Shown here: one piece after another, positions 34,128-41,685 of the stretch | Numbering within the stretch: the stretch's first letter is position 1 | How the letters are laid out: the number at the start of each line of letters is the position of its first letter | NCBI GenBank assembly: GCA_035547915.1 | Contig: DASZTS010000024.1 | Span: 1 to 64,000 of the forward strand | DNA: 64,000 nucleotides | Direction of reading: 5' to 3' | Origin: DASSFG01 sp035547915 | Lineage (GTDB): Bacteria > Planctomycetota > Planctomycetia > Pirellulales > JAICIG01 | Program-made: the position numbers and the translations under genes | Notes under the pieces: model-generated | What the model was told of the DNA's origin: nothing | The model's database searches: none | What the model saw: only the letters and a program-made list of their open reading frames with translations

Positions 34128-34535
34128 GTGTCCCGACGCAGCCGAGCCCGAGAAGTCGCCTTGCAGGTCCTCTTCCAAGACGACCTCAACCCGGGCGGCA
34201 ATCCGGGGCAAGCCGATCAATTCTTGCGCGGGCGACTGAAGAACGACGAGTTGGTGACGTTCGCTCAGTCGCTCGTGGCGGGCGTCCGCCGCAATCGTTC
34301 GGAGCTCGACCAGTTGCTCGATCGCACGGCCGATAATTGGAGCTTGAGCCGTATGGCGACGACCGATCGCAATGTGCTGCGGTTGGGAGCCTACGAGATT
34401 CTCTATTCCGACACGCCCGCAAGAGTCGCCATCAATGAAGCCGTGGAACTGGCCAAGCGATTCGGATCGGGCCAGTCGGCGCAATTCGTGAACGGCATCC
34501 TCGACCGCTTTTTGGAGAAGCAGCGCGACCAATAG
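34128..34535 (+). CDS. nusB: Transcription antitermination protein NusB
   Basis: 135 residues from GTG. All-helical NusB: SRRSRAREVALQVLFQDDLN at the N-terminus, LLDRTADNWSLSRMATTDRNVLRLGAYEIL, INEAVELAKRFGSGQSAQFVNGILD. It joins NusE (S10) on boxA RNA during rRNA antitermination. It lies 69 bases after ribH and only 1 base before ftsY, so the three genes form an operon. Confidence 0.95.
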   Translation: MSRRSRAREVALQVLFQDDLNPGGNPGQADQFLRGRLKNDELVTFAQSLVAGVRRNRSELDQLLDRTADNWSLSRMATTDRNVLRLGAYEILYSDTPARVAINEAVELAKRFGSGQSAQFVNGILDRFLEKQRDQ

Positions 34536-34536
34536 C

Positions 34537-35460
34537 ATGGGTCTTTTCGACAAACTCAAAGCCGGCTTGCAGAAAACGACCCGGCTGCTCAATACCGACG
34601 TCCGCGACCTCTTCAAGAGCGAAGGACGGCTGGTCGACGACGCGTTCCTCGACGAACTGCTGGTCATCCTGGTGAAGACCGACATGGGGGTCCAGTCGGC
34701 TCAGGAGATCATCGCCGACGTTCGCAGCGAATTTCGTGGCCGTGTCGTCCACCTGGCAGACGTTCTCGCGGCCGTCAAAAAGAAACTGAAATCCCTTCTG
34801 GCCCAGGATGAAGCCCCGTTGCGTCTGGCCGCCGAGGGACCGACGGTCATCATGGTGGCCGGCGTCAACGGCGCGGGCAAGACGACGTCGATCGCCAAGC
34901 TGACGCAGTTATTCATCTCGCAGGACAAACGCGTCGTGCTGGGGGCCGCCGACACGTTTCGGGCGGCCGCGGTCGAGCAACTCACCGTGTGGGCGGGCCG
35001 CCTGGGGGCCGACATTGTCAAAGGCGAACAGGGGGGCGACCCGGCCAGCGTGGCCCATCGCGCCGTGGCACGGGCCCTGGAAACGCAGGCCGACATTTGC
35101 ATCGTCGATACGGCCGGCCGCTTGCAGACCCAGCAGAACCTGATGCAGCAGTTGACGAAGATCCATCGGGTGATCGGCAAGCAGATCGAGGCCGCGCCGC
35201 ACGAGGTCCTGCTCGTGCTCGATGCGACCACCGGCCAGAACGGCATCAGCCAAGCCAAGCACTTCACCGACGCGGTAAAGTGTACGGGCATCGTGCTGGC
35301 CAAGATCGACGGCACGGCCAAGGGGGGCGTGATCGTCGCCATCCGCCAGCAAGTCGGCCTGCCGGTCAAATATCTGGGAGTCGGCGAAAAGGCCGACGAC
35401 GTCGCCCCGTTCGTCCCCGATACCTTCGTCGACGCGATGTTCGAAGGAATGGGCGTGTGA
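34537..35460 (+). CDS. ftsY: Signal recognition particle receptor FtsY
   Basis: 307 residues: the NG GTPase core without the long acidic A domain of enterobacterial FtsY. G1 is VAGVNGAGKTTSIAKL, then ADTFRAAAVEQL, G3 IVDTAGRLQTQ and LAKIDGTAKGGVI. The N-domain helices KLKAGLQKTTRLLNTDV are present. It docks SRP-ribosome complexes at the membrane with Ffh. It follows nusB directly and is the last gene of the operon. Confidence 0.97.
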   Translation: MGLFDKLKAGLQKTTRLLNTDVRDLFKSEGRLVDDAFLDELLVILVKTDMGVQSAQEIIADVRSEFRGRVVHLADVLAAVKKKLKSLLAQDEAPLRLAAEGPTVIMVAGVNGAGKTTSIAKLTQLFISQDKRVVLGAADTFRAAAVEQLTVWAGRLGADIVKGEQGGDPASVAHRAVARALETQADICIVDTAGRLQTQQNLMQQLTKIHRVIGKQIEAAPHEVLLVLDATTGQNGISQAKHFTDAVKCTGIVLAKIDGTAKGGVIVAIRQQVGLPVKYLGVGEKADDVAPFVPDTFVDAMFEGMGV

Positions 35461-35537
35461 GCCGCTGAAGAGCGGTTGCTCAGGTCGGGTGCGATAAGAA
35501 AGGCTATTGCGGCGGGTGACATTCGCGACCCAACAGA

Positions 35538-35600
35538 AGAGGCTGGCAAGAAACCGATCGGCCGATCTCCGAATCGGCGGATGGTTTCTTGTCAGCCTCT
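35538..35600. repeat. Long hairpin after ftsY, repeat-family relative (copy E)
   Basis: 18-base arms AGAGGCTGGCAAGAAACC and GGTTTCTTGTCAGCCTCT pair at 17 positions, and the interior (GATCGG / CCGAATCGG) folds again. The AGAGGCTG(G/A)CAAGAAACC ends resemble AGAGCGGCTGRCAAAACC of the long repeats, but the core is different. It may work as a transcript end for ftsY or be a derived repeat copy. Confidence 0.5.
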
Positions 35601-35645
35601 AAAAAAGAAAAGACCTGTCGGGGAGGTTAATCCCAGACAGGTCTT
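35601..35645 (-). terminator. Intrinsic terminator for the cysteine-rich protein gene
   Basis: Read on the minus strand, a perfect 10-bp stem AAGACCTGTC / GACAGGTCTT with an inner GGGA..TCCC loop pairing is followed by TTTCTTTTTT. It lies 46 bases past the stop of the cysteine-rich gene (stop at 35691). The plus side lacks a good T-run, though the stem could also slow the ftsY transcript. Confidence 0.75.
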
Positions 35646-35690
35646 CTTCGTTCTGACCCCAGGTTGCTGCCCCTGAACAGTCAACCGTTG

Positions 35691-36401
35691 TTAGTTGCGC
35701 TGCACGAGGTTGCGGGTCGAAGCCATCGAGCGACGGCCCTGGATGGAGGCCGACGGATCGGTCACCGGGGCGGGCGGCATCGGGGCAGCGTCACCGGCAG
35801 CGGGAGCCGGGGCAGCACCTTCGGCCGGGGCACCAGCGCCACAACCACCACCGCAGCAGCTCGTCGAACCGCAGCAGCTATTGCCGCAGCAGCTCTTGTG
35901 CTTCTTGAACAGGTTGGCCAGCAGGCTGCAACGCTTCTTTTTGCAGCAGTTGGCGCACGGGTCGCAGCAGCTCGAGGACGAACCGCAGCAGGCGGTCTGC
36001 TCGCAGCAGGCCGGTTCGCAGCAAGCGGGCTCGCAGCAAGCGGGCTCGCAGCAGGTGGGCTGCTGGCAGCAACTGTTGCAGCTGTTGTGGCCACCGAACA
36101 GACCCTTCATCCGACCGAACAGGCAGCTCTTCTTGCAGCTGTTGCAGCTATTGCAGCAGCTCTGCTCGCAGCAGGCCGGCTCACAGCAGGCCGGTTCGCA
36201 GCAAGCGGGTTCACAGCAGGCGGGCTGCTCGCAGCAGGTCGGCTCGCAGCAGGCCGGCTGGCAGCAGCTTGTCTCGCAGCACTGCGATTGGCAGCAGCTA
36301 CCGCCGCGGCCCATCATTCGGTTCAGCAGGTCGAAGCCAAAGCTCTGGCTACACAGACCCAAGCTGACAACGAGTGCTCCTACAAACATGTTCCATTTCA
36401 T
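35691..36401 (-). CDS. Secreted cysteine-rich repeat protein (CCEPA repeats)
   Basis: 236 residues with 50 cysteines, almost all as CC pairs. Signal peptide MKWNMFVGALVVSLGLCSQS (cut near FGF). Residues 36-83 and 111-139 are tandem five-residue repeats of the CCEPA type. Between and after them sit two short basic, hydrophobic inserts flanked by Cys-Lys-Lys (CKKSCLFGRMKGLF and CKKKRCSLLANLFKK). The tail (188-236) is Ala/Pro-rich then basic. No known enzyme domain. Early chemistry of planctomycete walls reported protein with high cystine and proline, so a disulfide-cross-linked envelope role is plausible; metal binding is the alternative. Stand-alone gene with its own terminator. Confidence 0.85.
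   Translation of the reverse strand: MKWNMFVGALVVSLGLCSQSFGFDLLNRMMGRGGSCCQSQCCETSCCQPACCEPTCCEQPACCEPACCEPACCEPACCEQSCCNSCNSCKKSCLFGRMKGLFGGHNSCNSCCQQPTCCEPACCEPACCEPACCEQTACCGSSSSCCDPCANCCKKKRCSLLANLFKKHKSCCGNSCCGSTSCCGGGCGAGAPAEGAAPAPAAGDAAPMPPAPVTDPSASIQGRRSMASTRNLVQRN
35985..36071 (-). repeat. Tandem CCEPA codon repeats, second block
   Basis: About six 15-bp units inside the cysteine-rich gene encoding residues 111-139. Near-identical DNA units (GCAAGCGGGCTCGCA on the plus strand) suggest recent unit duplication and possible length variation between strains. Confidence 0.75.
36153..36296 (-). repeat. Tandem CCEPA codon repeats, first block
   Basis: About nine units inside the cysteine-rich gene encoding residues 36-83, less regular at its N-terminal end (QSQCC, ETSCC, QPACC) and regular after residue 59. 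Confidence 0.75.
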
Positions 36402-36949
36402 CGAGCAACGTCTCCTTTACATGGAACTGGGGCGGTAACGCTTGCCAATAGCGAGCAGGCCTCGTTCGACACACCGCTCTAGCGCACGGGAGCGATTCAC
36501 TCCGCGGGGAGTTCGCAGTCGCCGTGGCGGCGGCCGCAGGTGTCGGATGGGGCAGTCGTTAGTTGGTCAGCGTGGGTCGTATCCCACAGTTCACAAGGTT
36601 ATGGCTCCAGGGCCGTCGAACCATTCCTTGGCTCGATAAAAACCGAGTCGGTTGCCTGGGGCTCCCTATACGTGTCGTTGCCGACACGTACTTCCTCGTT
36701 GAGGGACACCTACCGTATCGGCTGGCCCTGGAAGAGCCCTTGAGAAAGCGGAACTAATTTTCGCCAAATCGCTTAACTTTCCTACAAGGCGGACCTTGCC
36801 GGGTCCGTAATGTAGCGAAACTTTGCGGGCTCATGATTGCGATGGCCCGAAAAATCGCCTAGCTAGCGTCGGGATAAAGAGATGAATCGCGGCCGCAATG
36901 CGCAAGCGCGGAACCGCTCCGTCGTCGCTTCGTGCCGTCCCCGGCTGGG
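36402..36949. other. Long intergenic region upstream of the cysteine-rich gene
   Basis: 548 bases with no supportable gene. It carries a perfect 9-bp stem TACGTGTCG / CGACACGTA with a 4-base loop at 36669-36690, and a second stem CGGACC / GGTCCG near 36792-36808. The left part must hold the cysteine-rich gene's promoter; the right part is the 3' side of the NtrC-type regulator gene. No tRNA fold was found in it. Confidence 0.5.
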
Positions 36950-38425
36950 TCACTCTTCGCCGTCGGCCTCGTCGTCACCCTCATTGCTGTCGGTGCTGAC
37001 GACGGCGCCGACGGCGATGTGGTATTGACGAATCTTGTTGCGCAAACTGCCGCGGGTGATGCCGAGAATCTTGGCGGCCTGCGATTGATTGCCGGACGTC
37101 CGTTCCAAGACTCGGGCCAACAGATAGCGCTCCATCACCGCGATCGATGCCGCGTGCAATCCCTCGCTCCCCTTGCGGAGAGCCTCGTCGATGAACGATT
37201 CGAGATTCAACGCCGAATTCGACGGCGCCGAGGCAGGGGCGGCCGGCGAGCGGCGGCCCTCGCGAACTTCTTCCGGCAGAAACTCCGGCAATAAGACCTG
37301 GCCGCTGGCTTGCAACAAGGCCTGGCGGATGGCACTTTGCAGTTCGCGGATGTTGCCCGGCCACGAATACCGCATCATGACCTGCATCGCATCGGGCGAG
37401 ACGCCAACCACCTCTTTTCCCAGATCGCGGGCAAACATCCGAATAAATTGCCCAATCAGCAGGAGCAGGTCGTCGCCCCGTTCGCGCAGCGGCGGGAGCT
37501 GGATCGTGAAGCCGTTCAACCGATAGTAAAGGTCTGCTCGGAAGTCGCCCTCCTCGACCATCTTCTCCAGGTCGCGGTTGGTGGCCGCGATCACCCGCAC
37601 GTCGGTCCGAATGGTTTCGCTGCCGCCGACCCGTTCGAAGCGCTGCTCCTGCAACAAACGCAAGACCTTGCTCTGCACCATCGGAGACAAATCGCCGATT
37701 TCGTCGAGAAAGAGGGTGCCGCCCGAACATTGCTCGAAACGACCGATGCGCCGGTTTTCGGCGCCGGTGAACGAACCCTTTTCATGGCCGAATAGCTCGC
37801 TCTCCAACAGGGTGTCGGGAATGGCCGACATATTGACCGCCAGGAATCTGGCGTGATTTCGCGGACTATGCTGGTAAATGGCCCTCGCCACCAATTCCTT
37901 GCCCGTGCCGGTCTCGCCGCGAATCAGCACGGTAACGTTGTGCGGGGCCACTCGGCCGATTTTCTTGAAGACCTCCTGCATCACCGCACAGCGGCCGATG
38001 AACTGGTCGGAACCGTCGGCCAACGGCCCGGCTTCCGACAATTGAACGGGTACGTGCATCGCGCGGCGATTATCGAGGGCACGATGCATGAGGTCCTTCA
38101 CCTGGTCGACATCGAGCGGCTTGGTCAGATAGTCGTAGGCGCCGAGCTTCATCGCCTCGATCGCCGTTTCGCTGGTGCCGCCGGCGGTGATGAAGATGAC
38201 GGGCAGCCGCGAATCGTGTTGATGGATCTGCTTGTACGTGTCCAGTCCCGACTGATCGGGCAACATAATGTCCAAGATCACTACGTCGGGCCGCGATTCG
38301 GGTAACGATTGAATCCCCTCGGTCGCGGTACGGGCCGTGACGACCTTGGTGCCCGTCTCGGCGAAAATCTTCTCGAAGATGTGCAATACGCTGCGATCGT
38401 CATCGATTACCAAAACGGTGGACAA
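36950..38425 (-). CDS. Sigma-54-dependent response regulator (NtrC family)
   Basis: 491 residues. Receiver domain 1-120 with phospho-acceptor Asp52 (VVILDIMLPDQ) and the Lys in YDYLTKPL. AAA+ domain about 145-385: Walker A RGETGTGKEL, the sigma-54 contact loop GSFTGA (in EKGSFTGAENRRIGRFEQ), Walker B GGTLFLDEIGDL. Fis-type helix-turn-helix at the end: NQSQAAKILGITRGSLRNKIRQ. It activates RpoN promoters on phosphorylation. No histidine kinase gene is adjacent, so the partner is unknown. No -24/-12 promoter was recognised in this window. Confidence 0.95.
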   Translation of the reverse strand: MSTVLVIDDDRSVLHIFEKIFAETGTKVVTARTATEGIQSLPESRPDVVILDIMLPDQSGLDTYKQIHQHDSRLPVIFITAGGTSETAIEAMKLGAYDYLTKPLDVDQVKDLMHRALDNRRAMHVPVQLSEAGPLADGSDQFIGRCAVMQEVFKKIGRVAPHNVTVLIRGETGTGKELVARAIYQHSPRNHARFLAVNMSAIPDTLLESELFGHEKGSFTGAENRRIGRFEQCSGGTLFLDEIGDLSPMVQSKVLRLLQEQRFERVGGSETIRTDVRVIAATNRDLEKMVEEGDFRADLYYRLNGFTIQLPPLRERGDDLLLLIGQFIRMFARDLGKEVVGVSPDAMQVMMRYSWPGNIRELQSAIRQALLQASGQVLLPEFLPEEVREGRRSPAAPASAPSNSALNLESFIDEALRKGSEGLHAASIAVMERYLLARVLERTSGNQSQAAKILGITRGSLRNKIRQYHIAVGAVVSTDSNEGDDEADGEE

Positions 38426-38654
38426 ACCAACTCTCCGTATGTAAGGGCTTACCGATCAAGGGGTAGCGACTTCCGGGCTCATTCTTGTGCTGGCACCCGT
38501 ACGCCTAAGCCGCCAAAAAACCGATCGAAATCTATATCCAGTCCGTCTCGCCGAGACGGCTCTCAACCTCTCCTCTGTCTGTGGCGCGCGATTAGCACCT
38601 GTGGTGCCTTCGGTGACCCGACAGCACATGATCAACAACACCGAGGACGAGGCA
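38426..38654. other. Divergent intergenic region
   Basis: Between the regulator gene (minus) and a small secreted protein gene (plus). Contains a 7-bp stem CCGTCTC / GAGACGG with a 3-base loop around 38548-38564. It should hold both promoters; none was identified with confidence. Confidence 0.4.
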
Positions 38655-38963
38655 ATGCGAACCTTTTGGACAATAGTGCTCTGGCTGACGACGGCCGCGA
38701 TGAGCACAGCCGCCGATCAAACAGCTCCCCTCGCTCCACGATTGTCGGCTCGCCGGGCGGAAATGGCACCCACTGCTCCGTCGGAAAAGCAATCATTCTC
38801 TTCCGCCCGAGTACGTTACCACCGGGTCAACGGCCGGTGGTGGTATTGGCTGCCTAGTGAGCAGTGGGCGCTCTGGGATGGCAAACAGTGGACCGTGCCA
38901 GGGAAAAAACCCGGCAAAACGGCCACCGTGGCCTCCGTAGCAAGTCGCGCGCCACAACAATAA
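38655..38963 (+). CDS. Small secreted WYWLP-motif protein (hypothetical)
   Basis: 102 residues from ATG 38655, with GAGG 7 bases upstream. Signal peptide MRTFWTIVLWLTTAAMSTAA. The mature part carries VRYHRVNGRWWYWLPSEQWALWDGKQW, an aromatic motif (RWWYWLP...W.LWDG.QW) recurrent in planctomycete small secreted proteins, then a basic tail. The role is unknown. The frame continues upstream to 38487 without secretion features, so that start was rejected. It precedes efpL by 51 bases. Confidence 0.7.
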   Translation: MRTFWTIVLWLTTAAMSTAADQTAPLAPRLSARRAEMAPTAPSEKQSFSSARVRYHRVNGRWWYWLPSEQWALWDGKQWTVPGKKPGKTATVASVASRAPQQ

Positions 38964-39014
38964 CTACGGCTCCATCTACTAGTACCACGCTGGGGTCGAA
39001 GATACAACAGTGGC

Positions 39015-39578
39015 ATGCTGGCTAAAGACATCAAACGAGGGGTGATCGTCAATTTCGGCGGCGCTCCCTGTATCATCGAAACCATCAGTGTGCAGAGCCC
39101 GTCGGCCCGAGGCGCGGCGACGCTCTATAAGTACCGGGCTCGCAATCTCATCAGCAAGCAGAAGGTCGACATCACGCTGCGCAGCGGCGAGGGGCTCGAC
39201 GAGGCCGATTTCGAGAAACGGCCGGTCAAGTTCATGTATGCCGATGGCAGCCAATGTCATTTCCTCGACCAGACAGACTACAATCAGCATTCGCTCCCGG
39301 CGGCCGACGTAGAAGATCAGACGAGATTTCTCACCGAAGATCTCGAAGGCGTGGTCGCGTTGTTCTACAACGACGAGTGCGTCGGCATCGACGTGCCGCA
39401 GACCGTTACTCTCAAGATCACGCAGTGCGACCCCTACGTCAAAGGCAACTCCGCCACCGGCCGCACCAAACCCGCCACTCTCGAAACCGGCCTGGTCGTC
39501 CATGTGCCTGAATATCTGATCCAGGGCGAAGCGATCAAAGTCGATACTCGTACTGGCGAGTTCCTTTCCCGGGCATAA
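39015..39578 (+). CDS. efpL: EF-P-like protein EfpL (YeiP)
   Basis: 187 residues. The three EF-P domains are present, and the tip loop reads SVQSPSARGAATLYK with Arg32 at the place of EF-P's modified lysine, the hallmark of the EfpL/YeiP branch. The C-terminal part KGNSATGRTKPATLETGLVVHVPEYL is the EF-P signature region. It binds stalled ribosomes between the P and E sites; in gammaproteobacteria EfpL relieves stalling at prolines and further motifs. No EpmA- or EarP-type modification gene is seen here, in line with an unmodified arginine tip. Confidence 0.92.
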   Translation: MLAKDIKRGVIVNFGGAPCIIETISVQSPSARGAATLYKYRARNLISKQKVDITLRSGEGLDEADFEKRPVKFMYADGSQCHFLDQTDYNQHSLPAADVEDQTRFLTEDLEGVVALFYNDECVGIDVPQTVTLKITQCDPYVKGNSATGRTKPATLETGLVVHVPEYLIQGEAIKVDTRTGEFLSRA

Positions 39579-39680
39579 ATCGATAGTCCGGTGTGAAAGC
39601 GGCTCTCGTTTTCAGCGGGCACGCCGGTTGCACCATCGACGGCGTTTTTGATCCAGCCCACGGAAGTCGCGGAGTGTCGT

Positions 39681-40997
39681 ATGGTCGTGTTGGAGGAGGC
39701 GCTCCCGGCTTCGATCGCCGCGCAAACAACCCCAAATCGAGTGGGAACAGATCGAATACCCATCGCCGCACCAGTCCCGGCGAAGTCGACCCGCCGCCGG
39801 GCAAATGTGCTGGTAGCCGATGACGATCCTGCGACGCTGTTGGCAATGGAAGCGATCCTGGGGGACTTGGATCAACGGCTAGTGCTCGTTCGATCGGGCG
39901 AAGAAGCCCTGCGGCTGATGCTCGACGACGACTTTGCCGTCGCCATCCTCGATGTCCGCATGCCCGGCCTGAGTGGATTCGAAACAGCACGCTACATCCG
40001 TCAAAGAAAAAGGACGGAACACACGCCGATCATCTTTCTCACCGGCATGGGAGCCGACGAAGGCGATGTGTGCGCCGGATATTTTGCGGGTGCGGTCGAC
40101 TTTATGACGAAGCCGGTCGTGCCACACATCCTGAAGATCAAGGTCAAGGTATTCGTCGACCTCTACTTAGCCTGGGAAGAGATCAAGCGGCAGTCCGAGT
40201 TGCTGCGAGAGAGCGAGCGTCGCGAATTGGAACGCCAGATGGCCGAGGAGCGTGCCCGGTTCGAAGCCGAGCGCATGCGGCACGACCTGAATCTGGCTGC
40301 CCGCATTCAGCAGCGACTCTTTCCGGCAAATCCTCCGCGGTGCGAACGTTTTGACATCGCGGGCGACAGCCAGCCTGCGGAAGCTACGGGCGGCGATTAC
40401 TTCGATTTCTTTCCGATGGGCCCGAACATCGGCATCGCCATCGGGGACGTGAGCGGACACGGCATCGCATCGGCCCTGACGATGGCGTCGACGCGGGCTT
40501 ATGTGCGGGCGTTGGTCCTGGGCGACCCGCGCCCCGCTCGGGTGCTCGAGTTGGCCAATCAGGCGCTGGCCGACGACGTGGCAGACGGAAACTTTGTCAC
40601 ACTCATGCTCGCACAACTCGATACGACAACGGGCGAATTGACTTATTCGGGCGCCGGGCATCCGCCGGCGCACATCTTGTCGTCCTCCGGGGACGTGAAG
40701 CACGTGCTATACAGCCAGGCGCCGCCCCTCGGCATCAAGCAGAGCCTCGTTTTTCACGAATCGAGGGCCACGCTTGCTCCTGGCGATGTTGCACTCTTCA
40801 TGACGGACGGCATTCTGGAAGCCGTCGATTCGCGAGCGACGCTCTTCGGCCTGGAACGGGCGCTCAACGTGGTGCGTGCCCATCTCGATCAGCCCGCCCG
40901 CGAAATCGCACACGAACTGTACAACGGCGCGCGCCGCTTCGCTTGCCACGGCGTATTGCGAGACGACGCCACGACCATCGTCGTCAAAGCGCTCTGA
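39681..40997 (+). CDS. Receiver-domain PP2C phosphatase (RsbU/SpoIIE-like)
   Basis: 438 residues from ATG 39681 (GGAG about 9 bases upstream). Receiver domain about 43-165: VLVADDDPATLLAMEAIL, acceptor Asp in VAILDVRMPGLSGFE, and the Lys in DFMTKPV. A charged coiled coil (SELLRESERRELERQMAEER and following, about 175-225) links to a PP2C phosphatase domain: LAARIQQRLFP, ATGGDYFDFF, GDVSGHGIASAL, SGAGHPP, LFMTDGILEA. Such proteins dephosphorylate an anti-sigma-factor antagonist in partner-switching pathways. The cognate STAS or anti-sigma genes are not in the window. Confidence 0.92.
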   Translation: MVVLEEALPASIAAQTTPNRVGTDRIPIAAPVPAKSTRRRANVLVADDDPATLLAMEAILGDLDQRLVLVRSGEEALRLMLDDDFAVAILDVRMPGLSGFETARYIRQRKRTEHTPIIFLTGMGADEGDVCAGYFAGAVDFMTKPVVPHILKIKVKVFVDLYLAWEEIKRQSELLRESERRELERQMAEERARFEAERMRHDLNLAARIQQRLFPANPPRCERFDIAGDSQPAEATGGDYFDFFPMGPNIGIAIGDVSGHGIASALTMASTRAYVRALVLGDPRPARVLELANQALADDVADGNFVTLMLAQLDTTTGELTYSGAGHPPAHILSSSGDVKHVLYSQAPPLGIKQSLVFHESRATLAPGDVALFMTDGILEAVDSRATLFGLERALNVVRAHLDQPAREIAHELYNGARRFACHGVLRDDATTIVVKAL

Positions 40998-41142
40998 ACA
41001 TCGCCGGCCGCATTGCCAGCTCACGCCAACGAGACTCACCTCGGTCTGCCGGCGAGTTCCGATTAGCGGCTGTCGGTGGTGTTGACAAGCCACGCCTGTA
41101 CCGGTCCGATTACGGGATTACCGTAACCAGCCGTGAGGTGCC

Positions 41143-41685
41143 GTGCCCGTGGGACGAATGGGTCTCGCTTTTCGTGTCTTCTTTCGCGTGTTGTTGGATG
41201 CCGCTTGGGCAGAACGCGTGCGGCCGCTGCTCGCCGGCGAATCGCCACCGCCTGCGTCCGTCGCACCGGCGGTCGCTCCGAAGCCGAGCAAGAAGGCGCC
41301 TGCGCGCAACGACGCACTGAACCTGTTGGCCATGTTGCAACGAGAAGCCCGGCTGGTCGATTTCGTGCAGGAGCCGATCGCCGACTATACCGACGCGCAG
41401 ATCGGCGCGGCCGTGCGCGACGTGCATCGCGACAGCGCCGCCGTGTTGAAGCGAGTCTTCGCCCTCGAGCCGATTTGCAACGAGGCCGAAGGGAACACCA
41501 TCGAGCTGACCGGCGATTTCGATGCGGCACGCTACCGTCTGGCAGGACAGGTGCCGGACCATCCGCCCTTTCGTGGCGCGCTGGCCCATCATGGCTGGCA
41601 GGCGACGCAATGCGTGCTGGCTGAGTGGACCGGCGCCGAGAGCGCTGCGCTCGTGGTCGCGCCAGCCGTAGTGGAGCTCACATGA
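41143..41685 (+). CDS. DUF2760 protein
   Basis: 180 residues from GTG 41143; GTG 41149 or ATG 41158 could also be used. MGLAFRVFFRVLLDAAWAERV at the N-terminus, a Pro/Ala-rich linker, then a domain LNLLAMLQREARLVDFVQEPIADYTDAQIGAAVRDVHRD and HPPFRGALAHHGWQATQ. This is the DUF2760 pattern. DUF2760 genes usually precede Hsp70-like genes, as here: the Hsp70 ATG overlaps this stop (ATGA). A cofactor or adaptor role for the Hsp70 is inferred. Confidence 0.85.
   Translation: MPVGRMGLAFRVFFRVLLDAAWAERVRPLLAGESPPPASVAPAVAPKPSKKAPARNDALNLLAMLQREARLVDFVQEPIADYTDAQIGAAVRDVHRDSAAVLKRVFALEPICNEAEGNTIELTGDFDAARYRLAGQVPDHPPFRGALAHHGWQATQCVLAEWTGAESAALVVAPAVVELT

Noticed and set aside
35985..36296. Short tandem DNA repeats, considered as a CRISPR array
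   Set aside because: Units are 15 bp, contiguous, without spacers, and in frame with a CCEPA-repeat protein.
36402..36949. Possible tRNA or structured RNA gene in the long gap
   Set aside because: The stems do not form a cloverleaf and no T-loop GTTC or CCA end in the right frame was found.
36950..38654. Sigma-54 (-24/-12) promoter near the NtrC-type regulator
   Set aside because: No TGGCAC-N5-TTGC match convincing enough was seen in the nearby intergenic regions.
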